A stretch of 64,000 nt of DNA from assembly GCF_003667525.1 (NCBI RefSeq), contig NZ_RCUW01000003.1, positions 62,001 to 126,000 on the forward strand, written 5' to 3'. Shown here piece after piece: positions 45,252 through 54,034 of the stretch; within the stretch, counting starts at the first letter, position 1; the number at the start of each line of letters is the position of its first letter. The position numbers and the translations under genes are program-made. The DNA is from Mycetocola_B reblochoni. Lineage in GTDB: Bacteria; Actinomycetota; Actinomycetes; Actinomycetales; Microbacteriaceae. The notes beneath the pieces were generated by a model. That model had not been told where the DNA came from and did no database searches. It saw only the letters and a list, made by a program, of their open reading frames with translations.

Positions 45252-46139
45252 ATGACTCCCGACCCCGTTCACGACCTTCTTCGCGTCCTCGATCTCGTCG
45301 ACACCGGTGCACGCACCAGCGAGGACATCTTCACGGGTCCCTCGCAGTGGTCCCCGCTGGGTCGGGTCTTCGGCGGACAGGTGCTCGCGCAGTCGATCAT
45401 GGCCGCGACGAGGACGATCGAGGACGAGCGACCCGTCCACTCCATGCACGGGTACTTCTTGCGCCCGGGCGATGTCGACGCCCCGATCACGTTCTCCGTC
45501 GACAGGATCCACGACGGACGCTCGTTCAGCACACGGCGAACCCAGGCGTACCAGCACGGTCGGCCGATCCTGTCGCTGATCGCATCGTTCCAGAGCGAGG
45601 ACGACGGTGTGGACCACCAGCTTCCGATGCCGGCCGATCTGCCGGACCCCGACAGCCTGCCGACGGCGCTGGAGTCTCTCGGTCGTGTGGCCGAGCTGCC
45701 TGAGGCCGCCTGGGCCCTCGGCCGCCCCTTCGACATCAGGCACGTCGACGGCGGTATCTACCTGAGCGTGGACCAGCCCACCCCGCACCAGGCGGTGTGG
45801 CTACGCTCGACCGGGCCGCTTCCCGACGATCCGGCCCTGCACCGCGCCGCTCTCGCCTATGTGAGCGACTACACGATGCTCGAGCCCGTGATGCGTGCCC
45901 ATGGCGTCAGCTGGGCGACGCCGGGGATCCGCGTCGCCAGCCTCGACCACGCGATGTGGTGGCACCGTGACGCGCGAGTGGACGACTGGCTGCTGTACGT
46001 TCAGGAGTCGACCAACGCCCACGGCGGGCGCGGGCTCACCCACGGGCGGATCTACGATCGTCAGGGCCGACTGGTCGCGAGTGTCGCGCAGGAGGGCATG
46101 ACCCGGATCCCCGAGCTGCGCCGAGACGCCGACGACTGA
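45252..46139 (+). CDS. tesB: Acyl-CoA thioesterase II (TesB type)
   Basis: A 295-aa double-hotdog enzyme hydrolysing medium- and long-chain acyl-CoAs. Motifs: 'WSPLGRVFGGQVLAQSIMAA', 'VHSMHGYFLRPGD', 'SLDHAMWWHRDARVDDWLLYVQESTNAHGGRGLTHGRIYDRQGRLVASVAQEG'. The Asp and the Gln/Ser pair of the catalytic centre appear present. GACAAT (45240-45245) lies 6 nt before the ATG, so it is probably leaderless. Confidence 0.96.
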   Translation: MTPDPVHDLLRVLDLVDTGARTSEDIFTGPSQWSPLGRVFGGQVLAQSIMAATRTIEDERPVHSMHGYFLRPGDVDAPITFSVDRIHDGRSFSTRRTQAYQHGRPILSLIASFQSEDDGVDHQLPMPADLPDPDSLPTALESLGRVAELPEAAWALGRPFDIRHVDGGIYLSVDQPTPHQAVWLRSTGPLPDDPALHRAALAYVSDYTMLEPVMRAHGVSWATPGIRVASLDHAMWWHRDARVDDWLLYVQESTNAHGGRGLTHGRIYDRQGRLVASVAQEGMTRIPELRRDADD

Positions 46140-46143
46140 CACC

Positions 46144-46176
46144 GGATGCCGTGCGTCGTTCGACGGCACGGCATCC
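46144..46176 (+). terminator. Hairpin terminator after tesB
   Basis: GGATGCCGTGCGTCG pairs with CGAC-G-GCACGGCATCC with a bulged G and a TT loop, directly after the tesB stop. Its right arm forms the beginning of the tandem repeat that follows. Confidence 0.65.
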
Positions 46177-46254
46177 GTCGCTGACCGCGCAGCATCCGTC
46201 GCTGACCGCGCAGCATCCGGCGCTGACCGCGCAGCATCCGGCGCTAACTGCGCG
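46171..46254. repeat. Four tandem 21-bp repeats
   Basis: Four head-to-tail copies of GCATCCGTCGCTGACCGCGCA at 46171, 46192, 46213 and 46234. Copies 1 and 2 are identical, copy 3 differs at one base, and copy 4 has several changes. It lies between the convergent tesB and second thioesterase genes. No coding function is evident. Confidence 0.9.
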
Positions 46255-46275
46255 GTCACCGGCTCGCGGAACGGC

Positions 46276-46863
46276 TCAGCGTCGCCGGAACGTGATCGGC
46301 TCGCCGAGGTAGGGCTCCCAGGCCGCCCGTTCACGTGCGTCGATCCGCCGCGGCCGCATGGTCAGCGAGTCGACGAGCACGACCGTCGCCATCGCCCTGG
46401 CGTAGCTCCGTGGTTCGGCGGCGACCGCACCGGCCTGTCTTCCGATCGCACCGTTCGGGCCATCGGGGACGCGGCGATTCACATCGGCGTCCGTGTGGCC
46501 CGCGGACTCGGCGCCCTCGATCGTCCCTGGACCGTCGACGACGTCGTAGCAGAGATCGAAACTGGCACCGCCGAGGGCACCGAACCAGAGCTGGATGTCG
46601 AGCGGTGCGCGGCGATACTCGATCGGCGCGAGGTACTCGATCTCCTGCCGTGCGATGAGCGTGAGCGTCGCCCCACCCCGATCGTCGCCGGACGTCCCCG
46701 CCCCGATCACTGCGGTGGATGGCGCGTCCTCCCCCGCGGTGGTCGGTGACCAGAGTGCACGGACCCTGGCTTCCTCGAGGATCTTGAGGAGCGAGACGTT
46801 GTTGACGTGGTTGAACGCGTCGAGGTCCCCCCAGCGCAAGGCGACGGGAAGGTGCAGACGCAC
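46276..46863 (-). CDS. Acyl-CoA thioesterase, 4-hydroxybenzoyl-CoA thioesterase (hotdog) type
   Basis: A 195-aa protein with the hotdog signature 'VALRWGDLDAFNHVNNVSLLKILEEARV' including the Asp17-like catalytic residue. The middle contains a loop of about 35 residues (roughly 110-150, 'GAESAGHTDADVNRRVPDGPNG') not usual for the family. Its GTG start at 46863 lies 4 nt past the ettA stop on the same strand, so the two are probably co-transcribed. Confidence 0.87.
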   Translation of the reverse strand: MRLHLPVALRWGDLDAFNHVNNVSLLKILEEARVRALWSPTTAGEDAPSTAVIGAGTSGDDRGGATLTLIARQEIEYLAPIEYRRAPLDIQLWFGALGGASFDLCYDVVDGPGTIEGAESAGHTDADVNRRVPDGPNGAIGRQAGAVAAEPRSYARAMATVVLVDSLTMRPRRIDARERAAWEPYLGEPITFRRR

Positions 46864-46867
46864 AGCG

Positions 46868-48550
46868 TCAGTCCCTGGTCAGCTTGCGATAACTCGCACG
46901 GCTCGGCTTGGCGGCGTCGGGACCGAGGCGCTCGATCTTGTTCTCCTCGTAGGCCTCGAAGTTACCCTCGAACCAGTGCCAGTTGGCCGGGTTCTCATCG
47001 GTGCCCTCGTAGGCGAGGATGTGGGTCGCGATCCGGTCGAGGAACCACCGGTCGTGCGTGATGACCACGGCACAGCCGGGGAACTCCAGGAGCGCGTTCT
47101 CCAGGCTGGACAGCGTCTCGACGTCCAGGTCGTTGGTCGGCTCGTCGAGCAGCAGGAGGTTGCCCCCCTGCTTGAGCGTCAGCGCGAGGTTGAGCCGGTT
47201 GCGCTCACCACCCGAGAGCACGCCGGCCTTCTTCTGCTGGTCGGGCCCCTTGAACCCGAACGTCGACACGTACGCCCTGGACGGGATCTCGGTGTTGCCC
47301 ACCTGGATGTAGTCGAGACCGTCGGAGACGACCTCCCACAGGGTCTTGTTCGGGTCGATTCCGGAGCGGCTCTGATCGACGTAGGAGATCTTGACGGTCT
47401 CACCGATCTTGATCTCACCACTGTCCACCGGCTCCAGCCCGACGATGGTCTTGAACAGCGTCGACTTGCCGACGCCGTTCGGCCCGATGATGCCGACGAT
47501 GCCGTTGCGCGGCAGGGTGAAGGAGAGACCGTCGATGAGGACACGATCGCCGAAGCCCTTCGACAGGTCCCTGACCTCGATGACCTGCTGGCCCAGACGG
47601 GGACCGGCGGGGATCACGATCTCTTCGAAGTCGAGCTTCTTGGTCCGCTCGGCCTCCGCCGCCATCTCCTCATAGCGCGCCAGCCTCGCCTTGGACTTGG
47701 CCTGGCGCCCCTTCGTGTTGCTTCGCACCCAGGCGAGCTCTTCGGTGAGGCGCTTGGCGAGCTTGGCGTCCTTCTTGCCCTGGACCTCCAGACGTTCGGC
47801 CTTCTTCTCGAGGTAGGTGGAGTAGTTGCCCTCGTAGGGGTACAGCCGCCCGCGGTCGACCTCACAGATCCAGCCCGCGACGTGGTCGAGGAAGTACCGG
47901 TCGTGGGTGACCGCCATGACGGCACCGGGGTACTTGGAGAGGTGCTGTTCGAGCCAGAGCACGCTCTCGGCGTCGAGGTGGTTGGTCGGCTCGTCCAGGA
48001 GGAGCAGATCGGGCTTCTGCAGGAGCAGCTTGCACAGGGCGACCCGGCGCTTCTCGCCACCCGAGAGGTTACTGATCACCGCGTCGCCCGGCGGGCAGCG
48101 AAGCGCATCCATCGCCTGCTCGAGCTGCGAGTCAAGGTCCCAGGCGTCAGCCGCGTCGATCTCTTCCTGCAGGGTGCCCATCTCGGCCAGGAGCGCGTCG
48201 AAGTCGGCGTCCGGTTCTGCCAGGAGCGCCGAGATCTCGTTGAAACGATCAACCTTCGCCTTGATCTCGCCCACGCCCTGCTGGACGTTCTCGAGAACCG
48301 TCTTGTCCTCGTCGAGCTCGGGCTCCTGCATGAGGATCCCGACGGTGAAGCCAGGGGTGAGCTTTGCCTCACCGTTACTCGGGGTGTCGAGCCCGGCCAT
48401 GATCTTCAGGATCGTCGACTTGCCGGCCCCGTTGGGGCCGACGACACCGATCTTCGCACCCGGGAGGAAAGCCATTGTGACGTCATCGAGGATGACCTTG
48501 TCGCCCACGGCCTTGCGCGCGCGGACCATTGAATAGATGTATTCAGCCAT
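46868..48550 (-). CDS. ettA: Energy-dependent translational throttle protein EttA (ABC-F)
   Basis: An ABC-F ATPase binding the ribosomal E site and gating first peptide bond formation by energy state. The 560-aa protein has two ABC domains with 'GVVGPNGAGKST'/'LSGGEKRRVALCKLLLQKPDLLLLDEPTNHLDAES' and 'GIIGPNGVGKST'/'LSGGERNRLNLALTLKQGGNLLLLDEPTNDLD'. EttA-type arm and linker lie between them. Both catalytic Glu residues are present. Confidence 0.97.
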   Translation of the reverse strand: MAEYIYSMVRARKAVGDKVILDDVTMAFLPGAKIGVVGPNGAGKSTILKIMAGLDTPSNGEAKLTPGFTVGILMQEPELDEDKTVLENVQQGVGEIKAKVDRFNEISALLAEPDADFDALLAEMGTLQEEIDAADAWDLDSQLEQAMDALRCPPGDAVISNLSGGEKRRVALCKLLLQKPDLLLLDEPTNHLDAESVLWLEQHLSKYPGAVMAVTHDRYFLDHVAGWICEVDRGRLYPYEGNYSTYLEKKAERLEVQGKKDAKLAKRLTEELAWVRSNTKGRQAKSKARLARYEEMAAEAERTKKLDFEEIVIPAGPRLGQQVIEVRDLSKGFGDRVLIDGLSFTLPRNGIVGIIGPNGVGKSTLFKTIVGLEPVDSGEIKIGETVKISYVDQSRSGIDPNKTLWEVVSDGLDYIQVGNTEIPSRAYVSTFGFKGPDQQKKAGVLSGGERNRLNLALTLKQGGNLLLLDEPTNDLDVETLSSLENALLEFPGCAVVITHDRWFLDRIATHILAYEGTDENPANWHWFEGNFEAYEENKIERLGPDAAKPSRASYRKLTRD

Positions 48551-48551
48551 A

Positions 48552-49031
48552 TCACTCCCAGTCTATGGGGCGCGTGGTGCCGACCAGGCACCGCTCGCCC
48601 GCCATCGTCGGTGACACCGTCGAGTGGTACCCGGCGGAGTCGCTGAACTGCCCGATCAGGCACTCGTCGCCCCACCGAACAGCGAACTCGATCGCATCGG
48701 CCTCGAGTCCGATGCTCGTCGTGTCGGAGGTGAGCGACATCGCCTCCCTGTCGAAGCCGGCGTCGACGAGCGCATCGACGAAGTGCCGGCCGTCGGCGAC
48801 CTCCCCGTCGGCGGTGCGTGCGTTCACCTCGTCGAAGAAGGGCCGGTTGTCGGCCGCGTCGCCATCCGGCTGCAGCGCCGCCGGTTCGGCTGCATCGCTG
48901 GCCGACGAACTCGGCGTGGGCGAGGGCTCGGACTCTGCGAAGAACGAGCATCCACTCGTCGCCGCGAGCGCTCCGACGATGCCGACGATCGCGAGCAGTC
49001 GACCCGCCGAGGCGGGGGATGCAGTGGTCAT
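48552..49031 (-). CDS. Probable lipoprotein, DUF6993-like
   Basis: A 159-aa protein with an N-terminal signal 'GRLLAIVGIVGALAATSGC' and a plausible though not ideal lipobox at Cys28, then a Ser/Pro linker and a domain with 'GRHFVDALVDAGFDREAMSLTSDTT' and 'FAVRWGDECLIGQF', matching the DUF6993 type. ATG 49031 overlaps the ssb stop (ATGA); TAGACT at 49039-49044 sits 7 nt upstream, so it could also be expressed leaderless. Function unknown. Confidence 0.8.
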   Translation of the reverse strand: MTTASPASAGRLLAIVGIVGALAATSGCSFFAESEPSPTPSSSASDAAEPAALQPDGDAADNRPFFDEVNARTADGEVADGRHFVDALVDAGFDREAMSLTSDTTSIGLEADAIEFAVRWGDECLIGQFSDSAGYHSTVSPTMAGERCLVGTTRPIDWE

Positions 49032-49495
49032 GCCGACCAGTCTAGAGCGCGATCGCCACCGGAACCGGATCGGTCGTGACCGCTCTCCGGCGACGGCGCA
49101 GGCGCCGGGACCGGAACGGGGCCCGAGCCCTCGGGAGCGGTCAGCACTCGGCTGAAAGCGCTTGTCCCCCAGGACAGGTCGTGCCCGATCGCCGCCGCGT
49201 CGATCTCGGCGTTCGTCCCGCCGCCGGCGTCGCTCTGCCACTGACGAAAGCGGAGGCGCCCGGCGACCACGATGCGGTCTCCCTTGTTCAGGCTCTGCTC
49301 GCAGTTGAGCGCCAGACGGCGGAACGCGGAGACCGAGTACCAGTGCGTCTCACCCGACACCCATCGGGAACGCTCCCTGTCGTACCGGCGCTGCTGAGCC
49401 GCGAGCCGGAAGCTCGTGATCGCCAGCCCGTCCTGCGTCACGACGTGCCGGGGGTCCGTCGCGACGATCCCCGTGACCGTAATTCTCTCGTCCAT
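49028..49495 (-). CDS. Single-stranded DNA-binding protein paralogue
   Basis: A 155-aa SSB with OB-fold pattern 'ITVTGIVATDPRHV', 'SFRLAAQQRRYDRERSRWVSGETHWYSVSAFRRLA', 'KGDRIVVAGRLRFRQW'. The C-terminus ends 'DRALDWSA' and lacks the acidic DDxPF tip that recruits partners in the main SSB. It is therefore probably the second SSB (as SsbB-like), linked in bacteria to competence or recombination. It overlaps the lipoprotein gene by 4 nt. Confidence 0.88.
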   Translation of the reverse strand: MDERITVTGIVATDPRHVVTQDGLAITSFRLAAQQRRYDRERSRWVSGETHWYSVSAFRRLALNCEQSLNKGDRIVVAGRLRFRQWQSDAGGGTNAEIDAAAIGHDLSWGTSAFSRVLTAPEGSGPVPVPAPAPSPESGHDRSGSGGDRALDWSA

Positions 49496-49712
49496 TGCTG
49501 CGCCGCCCTTCCGTTCAGTTATCTATCTGGAACGGCAACGGTGCCACCCGACGGTGATCACCGCTCCACGCGCGTGACCGCTGCGGCGAGCCGAATGTCG
49601 ACACCGTCTGTGGAGGGAGGGGTCCAGCCGGCCGTCGCGACGAGTCGACGAGCTACCCGGTGTCCCGGCAGTGCCCGGTCCCGGCGCACGAACGCGCCGG
49701 GAACGCCGCGCC

Positions 49713-50237
49713 TCAGCCGCGCGCGTACTCCTGGAACCGCGCCCGCACCTTGGCCACCTTCGGCAGCGCCACCATCATGCAGTAGCCCTGGCCCGGGTTC
49801 TTGGCGAAGAAGTCCTGGTGGTACTCCTCTGCGGGGTGGAACTCGGCCGGCCCCTCGATGGTCGTGACGACTCCGCCACCCCACAGCTCGTCGGCCCGGT
49901 CGCGCGCCGCGATGAACTGCTCCCGCTGCGGCTCGTCCTGGGGGAACATCGCGCTGCGGTACTGCGTGCCGACATCGTTTCCCTGACGGTTGAGCTGGCG
50001 CGGGTCGTGCAGGGTGAAGAACGCGTCGAGGATGACGTCGGCGGGGATCACGGACGGGTCGAACACGACGCGGACCGCCTCGGCGTGACCGGTCGTGCCG
50101 GTGCAGACCTGTTCGTAGTTCGGCGCGGGTGTGGTCCCGCCGATGTACCCGGATACGACGTCCTGAACGCCGTTGAGCGAGCGGTAGACGGCGTCAAGAC
50201 ACCAGAAGCACCCGCCGGCCAGGATGAAGGACTCCAT
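49713..50237 (-). CDS. msrA: Peptide-methionine (S)-S-oxide reductase
   Basis: A 174-aa MsrA with 'GGCFWC' at residues 8-13, catalytic Cys10 and Cys13, 'GYIGGTTPAPNYEQVCTGTTGHAEAV' and 'FFTLHDPRQLNRQGNDVGTQYRS'. It repairs oxidised methionine. The long intergenic stretch between it and ssb (49496-49712) has no gene or clear signal. Confidence 0.97.
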   Translation of the reverse strand: MESFILAGGCFWCLDAVYRSLNGVQDVVSGYIGGTTPAPNYEQVCTGTTGHAEAVRVVFDPSVIPADVILDAFFTLHDPRQLNRQGNDVGTQYRSAMFPQDEPQREQFIAARDRADELWGGGVVTTIEGPAEFHPAEEYHQDFFAKNPGQGYCMMVALPKVAKVRARFQEYARG

Positions 50238-50360
50238 GAAAACACCTCTCTACGATCCCGTCACCGGCGAGAACCGATGACCCGACCACGCTATTCCAGG
50301 ACTGTCGGTGGCGCGATCTATCGTCGGACTCGACAGCGATCGGACAGGAAGGAAACGCTC

Positions 50361-50591
50361 ATGGACAAGCTCGCCCCCCGGCACCGCGATCTGAGGATGA
50401 TCAGCGTCAACGCGGCACTGGCACGGGTCGTCAACACGGACGGTGCGATCATCGGTCATGTCGAGCGTCTCCAGCGCGGCGGGTCGGAGGGGTACCTGGC
50501 CAAGCGTTTCGTTCCCGCGCAGCGCTCGTTTCGTGACCTCGGCGACTTCCGCTCGCTGAGCGACGCCGTGGACTGCCTCCGCTCGGCGTGA
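50361..50591 (+). CDS. Small hypothetical protein
   Basis: A 76-aa basic protein with 'RVVNTDGAIIGHVERLQRGGSEGYLAKRFVPAQRSFRDLGDFRSLSDAVDCLRS'. The short beta-hairpin-like pattern resembles small hypothetical proteins of actinobacteria, but I cannot name a family. A GGAAGGA ribosome site precedes ATG 50361. Confidence 0.7.
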   Translation: MDKLAPRHRDLRMISVNAALARVVNTDGAIIGHVERLQRGGSEGYLAKRFVPAQRSFRDLGDFRSLSDAVDCLRSA

Positions 50592-50774
50592 CCACGAGCG
50601 TCACCGAACGCGGGGCGCTCCTGCCCGTCGAGCGTGCCCCCTGGATCGGAACCGTTCCGGCACGGCCCCGAGGCCGGCCGCGTCCGACACCGTCTGCGTG
50701 ATCGGATCGGTCGCATCACGACACGGCGCGCAGCCTGGGCACTCCACGGTGACTCTCCGGGTAGTGTTCGCGGC

Positions 50775-51617
50775 ATGGAGTGGTGGAATTCTTTCGTCAG
50801 TTGGCTCGTGTCCCCCGAGGCCAGGACAGCCGTGTTCACGGCGGCGGTCCTGTTCGTCTCGATCGTCGTCGCCGCGGTCCTGGCTACCGCGCTGACCCGT
50901 CGCTCGGTGAAGCGTCTGCTGGCACAGCGCGAGCGTGAGCAGCGCGCGGCGGCCATCGGAACCCTCATCGACGCCTCGACCGAGGCGGCGGTTTGGAACT
51001 CGCTCACCCAGCCGGAGCAGGTCCTGGTGGACAGGGCGATCGGCCAGGCTGACATCCACGTGCGTCTGTTGCCGGTCAAGGGAGCGCAACTCGCCGCGGA
51101 CTGGGCGGCGCACCAGCTGGCCGAGCTCAAACGACACTCCGCCACCTACGGCTCCGACCTCGGGCCGGTGGTGCACGAGTTCAGGGACCGCCTTCTCGAG
51201 TGGCAGGCGAAGCCGGGCCGCGCCCGCAAGATCTTCGAGGACGACCTCGAGCGCTGGCAGTTCGACCGCACGGGCGACGCCTCGGCCGCCTCCGTGTTCC
51301 CGACGGCCGCGCCCGCGCCGACCGCGACCCAGGTACTCCCCGGGAGTGCGCCGGCGACGGCTGCCACGCACACGACGCCGGTCGAGGAGAGCACCCGCAG
51401 CGACTCCGCTGCAACGACGGTCGTGACCGATACCCGCTCGGCGTCCCAGACCGAGGAGACTGCCGCCCCCGCCTCCACCACGGCGACCGAAGCCACTGCG
51501 GCGACCGAGACCCTCGCGGCGCGCGAGACCGACTCCCCCCAGCGGCTGCTCGATGATGTGGCCGCGCTCGAGGGCACCCTCCCCGAACGCGACGACAGCA
51601 AGCCCGACCCGCTCTGA
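50775..51617 (+). CDS. Hypothetical membrane-anchored protein
   Basis: A 280-aa protein with one N-terminal membrane helix ('AVFTAAVLFVSIVVAAVLATALT', about residues 19-41), a helical charged middle region ('RRSVKRLLAQREREQRAAA... QVLVDRAIGQADIHVRLLPVKG', residues 42-175) and an Ala/Thr-rich tail. TAGTGT (50762-50767) lies 7 nt before ATG 50775, fitting leaderless translation. The preceding 50592-50774 holds no gene. Function unknown. Confidence 0.75.
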   Translation: MEWWNSFVSWLVSPEARTAVFTAAVLFVSIVVAAVLATALTRRSVKRLLAQREREQRAAAIGTLIDASTEAAVWNSLTQPEQVLVDRAIGQADIHVRLLPVKGAQLAADWAAHQLAELKRHSATYGSDLGPVVHEFRDRLLEWQAKPGRARKIFEDDLERWQFDRTGDASAASVFPTAAPAPTATQVLPGSAPATAATHTTPVEESTRSDSAATTVVTDTRSASQTEETAAPASTTATEATAATETLAARETDSPQRLLDDVAALEGTLPERDDSKPDPL

Positions 51618-51662
51618 GCAGGGGCGGCAGCAGGGCCGCCATCCCGACAGGCACGAGACCGG

Positions 51663-51700
51663 CGAGGGGCCGGACGGAAGAAACTCCGTCCGGCCCCTCG
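51663..51700. terminator. Bidirectional terminator between the membrane protein gene and nadE
   Basis: A perfect 16-bp GC-rich stem with loop AGAAAC lies between the convergent genes. Confidence 0.85.
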
Positions 51701-51723
51701 CTGGTCTGGCCCACCGAACCGGG

Positions 51724-52569
51724 TCAGACCGCGCCGGTGGCCGAGCGGGGGCGCCACCAGTCGTCCCCCGGTGTCACCGGGAGAGCGCGCTTGTGCGCGG
51801 TCGCGCGATAGCGCGCCTCGATCGCCTCGGCGACGTCCTCGGGAACGTCGAGCCCTTCGAGGTAGTCGTCGATCTCGCGGTAGCTGAGACCCAGGTTGGC
51901 CTCGTCCGTCTGACCGGGGTTGTCGTCGAGGAGGTCCGCCGTGGGCGTCTTCTCATAGATGCGGGCGGGGGCGTCCAAGAACTCCAGCAGGGCACGACCC
52001 TGACGCTTGGACAGGCCGCTGAGCGGGAGCACGTCGGCCGCCCCGTCGCCGAACTTCGTGAAGAACCCGGTGACCGCCTCGGCCGCGTGGTCCGTCCCGA
52101 TCACGAGGGCGCCGCTCTGGCCCGCGACCGCGTACTGCGCGATCATGCGCGCCCTCGCCTTGACGTTGCCCTTGGTGAAGTCGAGCAGCGCCTCGCCCGT
52201 CGACTGGCGGAACTCCTCGCTGAAGCCGTCGACGGCCGCGGCGATGTTGAACACCAGGCGCCGGTCCGGCCGGATGAAGTCGAGGGCGAGCTGCGCGTCG
52301 TCCTCATCGTGCTGGACCCGGTAGGGCAGCCGCACCGCCGTGAACTCCGCCGCCGCCCCCGAGGCCCGGCGCCGCTCCACGGCCAGCTGGGCGATCCTCC
52401 CGGCGAGCGAGGAGTCCTGGCCACCGCTGATGCCGAGGACCAGTGCCCGCGCCCCCGTGGCCGCGAGGTAGTCGGTCAGAAAGCCGACACGACGGTCGAC
52501 CTCCGCCGCCGGATCGATCGTGGGCTGCACCTGCAGCTCGGAGATGATGACTTCTTGAGCGCTACGCAT
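51724..52569 (-). CDS. nadE: NH3-dependent NAD+ synthetase
   Basis: NadE amidates deamido-NAD using ammonia. The 281-aa protein lacks the N-terminal glutaminase domain. The PP-loop is '[13 protein letters not shown]' (residues 46-58). Further motifs are '[33 protein letters not shown]' and a C-terminal 'PGDDWWRP'. It is the last step after nadD at 7 kb. It is followed upstream by the histidine phosphatase gene on the same strand. Confidence 0.97.
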   Translation of the reverse strand: MRSAQEVIISELQVQPTIDPAAEVDRRVGFLTDYLAATGARALVLGISGGQDSSLAGRIAQLAVERRRASGAAAEFTAVRLPYRVQHDEDDAQLALDFIRPDRRLVFNIAAAVDGFSEEFRQSTGEALLDFTKGNVKARARMIAQYAVAGQSGALVIGTDHAAEAVTGFFTKFGDGAADVLPLSGLSKRQGRALLEFLDAPARIYEKTPTADLLDDNPGQTDEANLGLSYREIDDYLEGLDVPEDVAEAIEARYRATAHKRALPVTPGDDWWRPRSATGAV

Positions 52570-52605
52570 GACCCCATGTTATCGCCGGACCCCGGCCGTG
52601 GCGCC

Positions 52606-53205
52606 TCAGATCAGGCGTTCAGACTCCCAGCGCTCCAGCCGCCAGCCCGCGGCGGGGTCCCCCACCAGGGACACGACACCGGTGTTGGCCAGGGGTCTGG
52701 CCCTGACGTAGTCGACGCCCGCCTCGGGGGCGTTCGCCCCGACCCACGCCCGGATCAGCGCACCGTGGCTGAACATCGCCACGGTCTCGTCACCGCTGAA
52801 CTCGTCGACGACCGCGTTCACACGGGAGAACACCTCGTGGCCGGACTCCGCACCGGGGATGCGCCGCTCCAGCGCCCCACCGACCCAACCGAAGACGGCG
52901 TCCATGTAGCCCTGCACGGACGCTGCGTCGTTGCGCTTCTCCCAGCTGCCGGCGGCGATCTCCCTGATGCCGGGCCGCTCGACCGGAGCGAGCCCCGACG
53001 CTTCAACGAAGGGTGCCGCGGTGAGGTGCGTCCGCTGCAGCGTCGAGACGACCAGCCGATCGATGTCGTAGCCGCCGAGCTCATCCACGACCGCAAGCGC
53101 CTGCTCGTGCCCCAGATCGGTGAGTCCCGGGCCGGGGGCGTCGGTGTCGAGGGAACCGAGAACGTTGGCGGGGGTCTGTCCGTGGCGGACGAAAATCAGG
53201 CGCAC
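52606..53205 (-). CDS. Histidine phosphatase family protein
   Basis: A 199-aa phosphatase of the phosphoglycerate mutase-like class. The catalytic 'LIFVRHGQTPAN' motif is at residues 3-14 and the second His is in 'MFSHGALIRAW'. Substrate unknown. It lies 37 nt after the SMR pair on the same strand, so could share their transcript. Confidence 0.92.
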   Translation of the reverse strand: MRLIFVRHGQTPANVLGSLDTDAPGPGLTDLGHEQALAVVDELGGYDIDRLVVSTLQRTHLTAAPFVEASGLAPVERPGIREIAAGSWEKRNDAASVQGYMDAVFGWVGGALERRIPGAESGHEVFSRVNAVVDEFSGDETVAMFSHGALIRAWVGANAPEAGVDYVRARPLANTGVVSLVGDPAAGWRLERWESERLI

Positions 53206-53242
53206 GGGACAAGCCTAGCCCCACGGATCAGGCCCCCGGCGA

Positions 53243-53632
53243 TCAGACAACCGGGCCGGGCGAGCTCCGGTCGGCATCGCTCGCGGCACCCCGGCCAGGC
53301 CCGCCGGTCCCTCGGCGCGTCCCCACCAGTTTGAGGCCGATGACCGCGCCCACGATGCCGAGCAGGAAGAGCACCTTGAGCGGCGACGCACTCTCGGTGC
53401 CGGACAGAAGCGCGTAGCCGACCGTGAGTGCCGCACCGAGTCCCGTCCAGACGGCGTACGCGGTCCCGATCGATATGCTCCTCGCGGCATATCCGAGACC
53501 GAGCATGCTTCCGATCAGGGCGACAACGAAGACGATCGTCGGGCCCACCTCGCTGAATCCCTCGGAGAGCCCCAGGGCGGTCGCCCACACGGCCTCGAGC
53601 ACCGCGCTGAGCATCAGGACGATCCACGGCAT
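53243..53632 (-). CDS. SMR-family exporter, second subunit of a pair (guanidinium exporter-like)
   Basis: A 129-aa four-helix small multidrug resistance protein with the active-site Glu14 in 'LMLSAVLEAVWATALGLSEGF' and Trp/Tyr positions 'GTAYAVWTGLGA'. It has a longer polar tail (about 25 residues) than its partner. Paired unequal SMR genes usually form heterodimers. It starts directly at the stop of the other subunit (no gap). Confidence 0.92.
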   Translation of the reverse strand: MPWIVLMLSAVLEAVWATALGLSEGFSEVGPTIVFVVALIGSMLGLGYAARSISIGTAYAVWTGLGAALTVGYALLSGTESASPLKVLFLLGIVGAVIGLKLVGTRRGTGGPGRGAASDADRSSPGPVV

Positions 53633-53953
53633 CTAGCTCACCGCCTTCAGGCCGACGACGCATCCGACCAACAGCACGAGCAGCAGCACGCGCGCGACGG
53701 AGACGTCCTCCTCGCGCCGCAGCATGGACACGCCGACCGTCACGACCGCTCCGATCCCCACCCACACCGCATACGCCGTCCCGGTGGGAAGACCGGTCAT
53801 CGCGAACGCCAGCCCCGCCATAGACACGACGAGGGCGACGAGGAAGACGATCGTCGGGCCGAGCCGAGTGAATCCTTTGGCGCGAGCCAGGGCGAGCGCC
53901 CAGACGGCCTCGAGCAGTCCCGAGGCGACGAGTACGGACCAGTGAACAAGCAT
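53633..53953 (-). CDS. SMR-family exporter, first subunit of a pair (guanidinium exporter-like)
   Basis: A 106-aa four-helix SMR protein with the active-site Glu in 'VASGLLEAVWALALARAKGF' and 'GTAYAVWVGIGAVVTV'. The upstream guanidine-III riboswitch makes guanidinium the likely substrate (Gdx/SugE-type function) over broad drugs. GGAGG lies just before ATG 53953 and overlaps the riboswitch expression platform. Confidence 0.93.
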   Translation of the reverse strand: MLVHWSVLVASGLLEAVWALALARAKGFTRLGPTIVFLVALVVSMAGLAFAMTGLPTGTAYAVWVGIGAVVTVGVSMLRREEDVSVARVLLLVLLVGCVVGLKAVS

Positions 53954-53970
53954 GGCTGACCTCCAGAAAC

Positions 53971-54011
53971 GGTCAGTCTTGTCGCTGTGCGGGTACTGCT
54001 CCCTCGTCCGC
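53971..54011 (-). ncRNA. Guanidine-III riboswitch (ykkC-III) for the SMR pair
   Basis: The RNA matches the ykkC-III aptamer: GGACGAGG, then CAGTACCCG and GACAAGAC, in the order and spacing of the described class. These are the conserved pseudoknot strands. The 3' end TGACC can pair with GGTCA that overlaps the GGAGG ribosome site at about 53957-53964, so guanidine binding would release the site. Guanidine-III sensors are known from actinobacteria and sit before SMR guanidine exporters. Confidence 0.85.
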
Positions 54012-54034
54012 AGCCGCGTCCGCGGCTCGCCGCC

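Noticed and set aside
46171..46254. Possible CRISPR array from four 21-bp repeats
   Set aside because: The units are directly adjacent with no spacers and there are no cas genes.
45801..46334. Minus-strand ORF of 177 codons across the 21-bp repeats
   Set aside because: It only translates the repeat and the antisense of tesB, with no start signal or family match.
49496..49712. Small gene between ssb and msrA
   Set aside because: Frames here are short, lack ribosome sites and show no protein-like composition.
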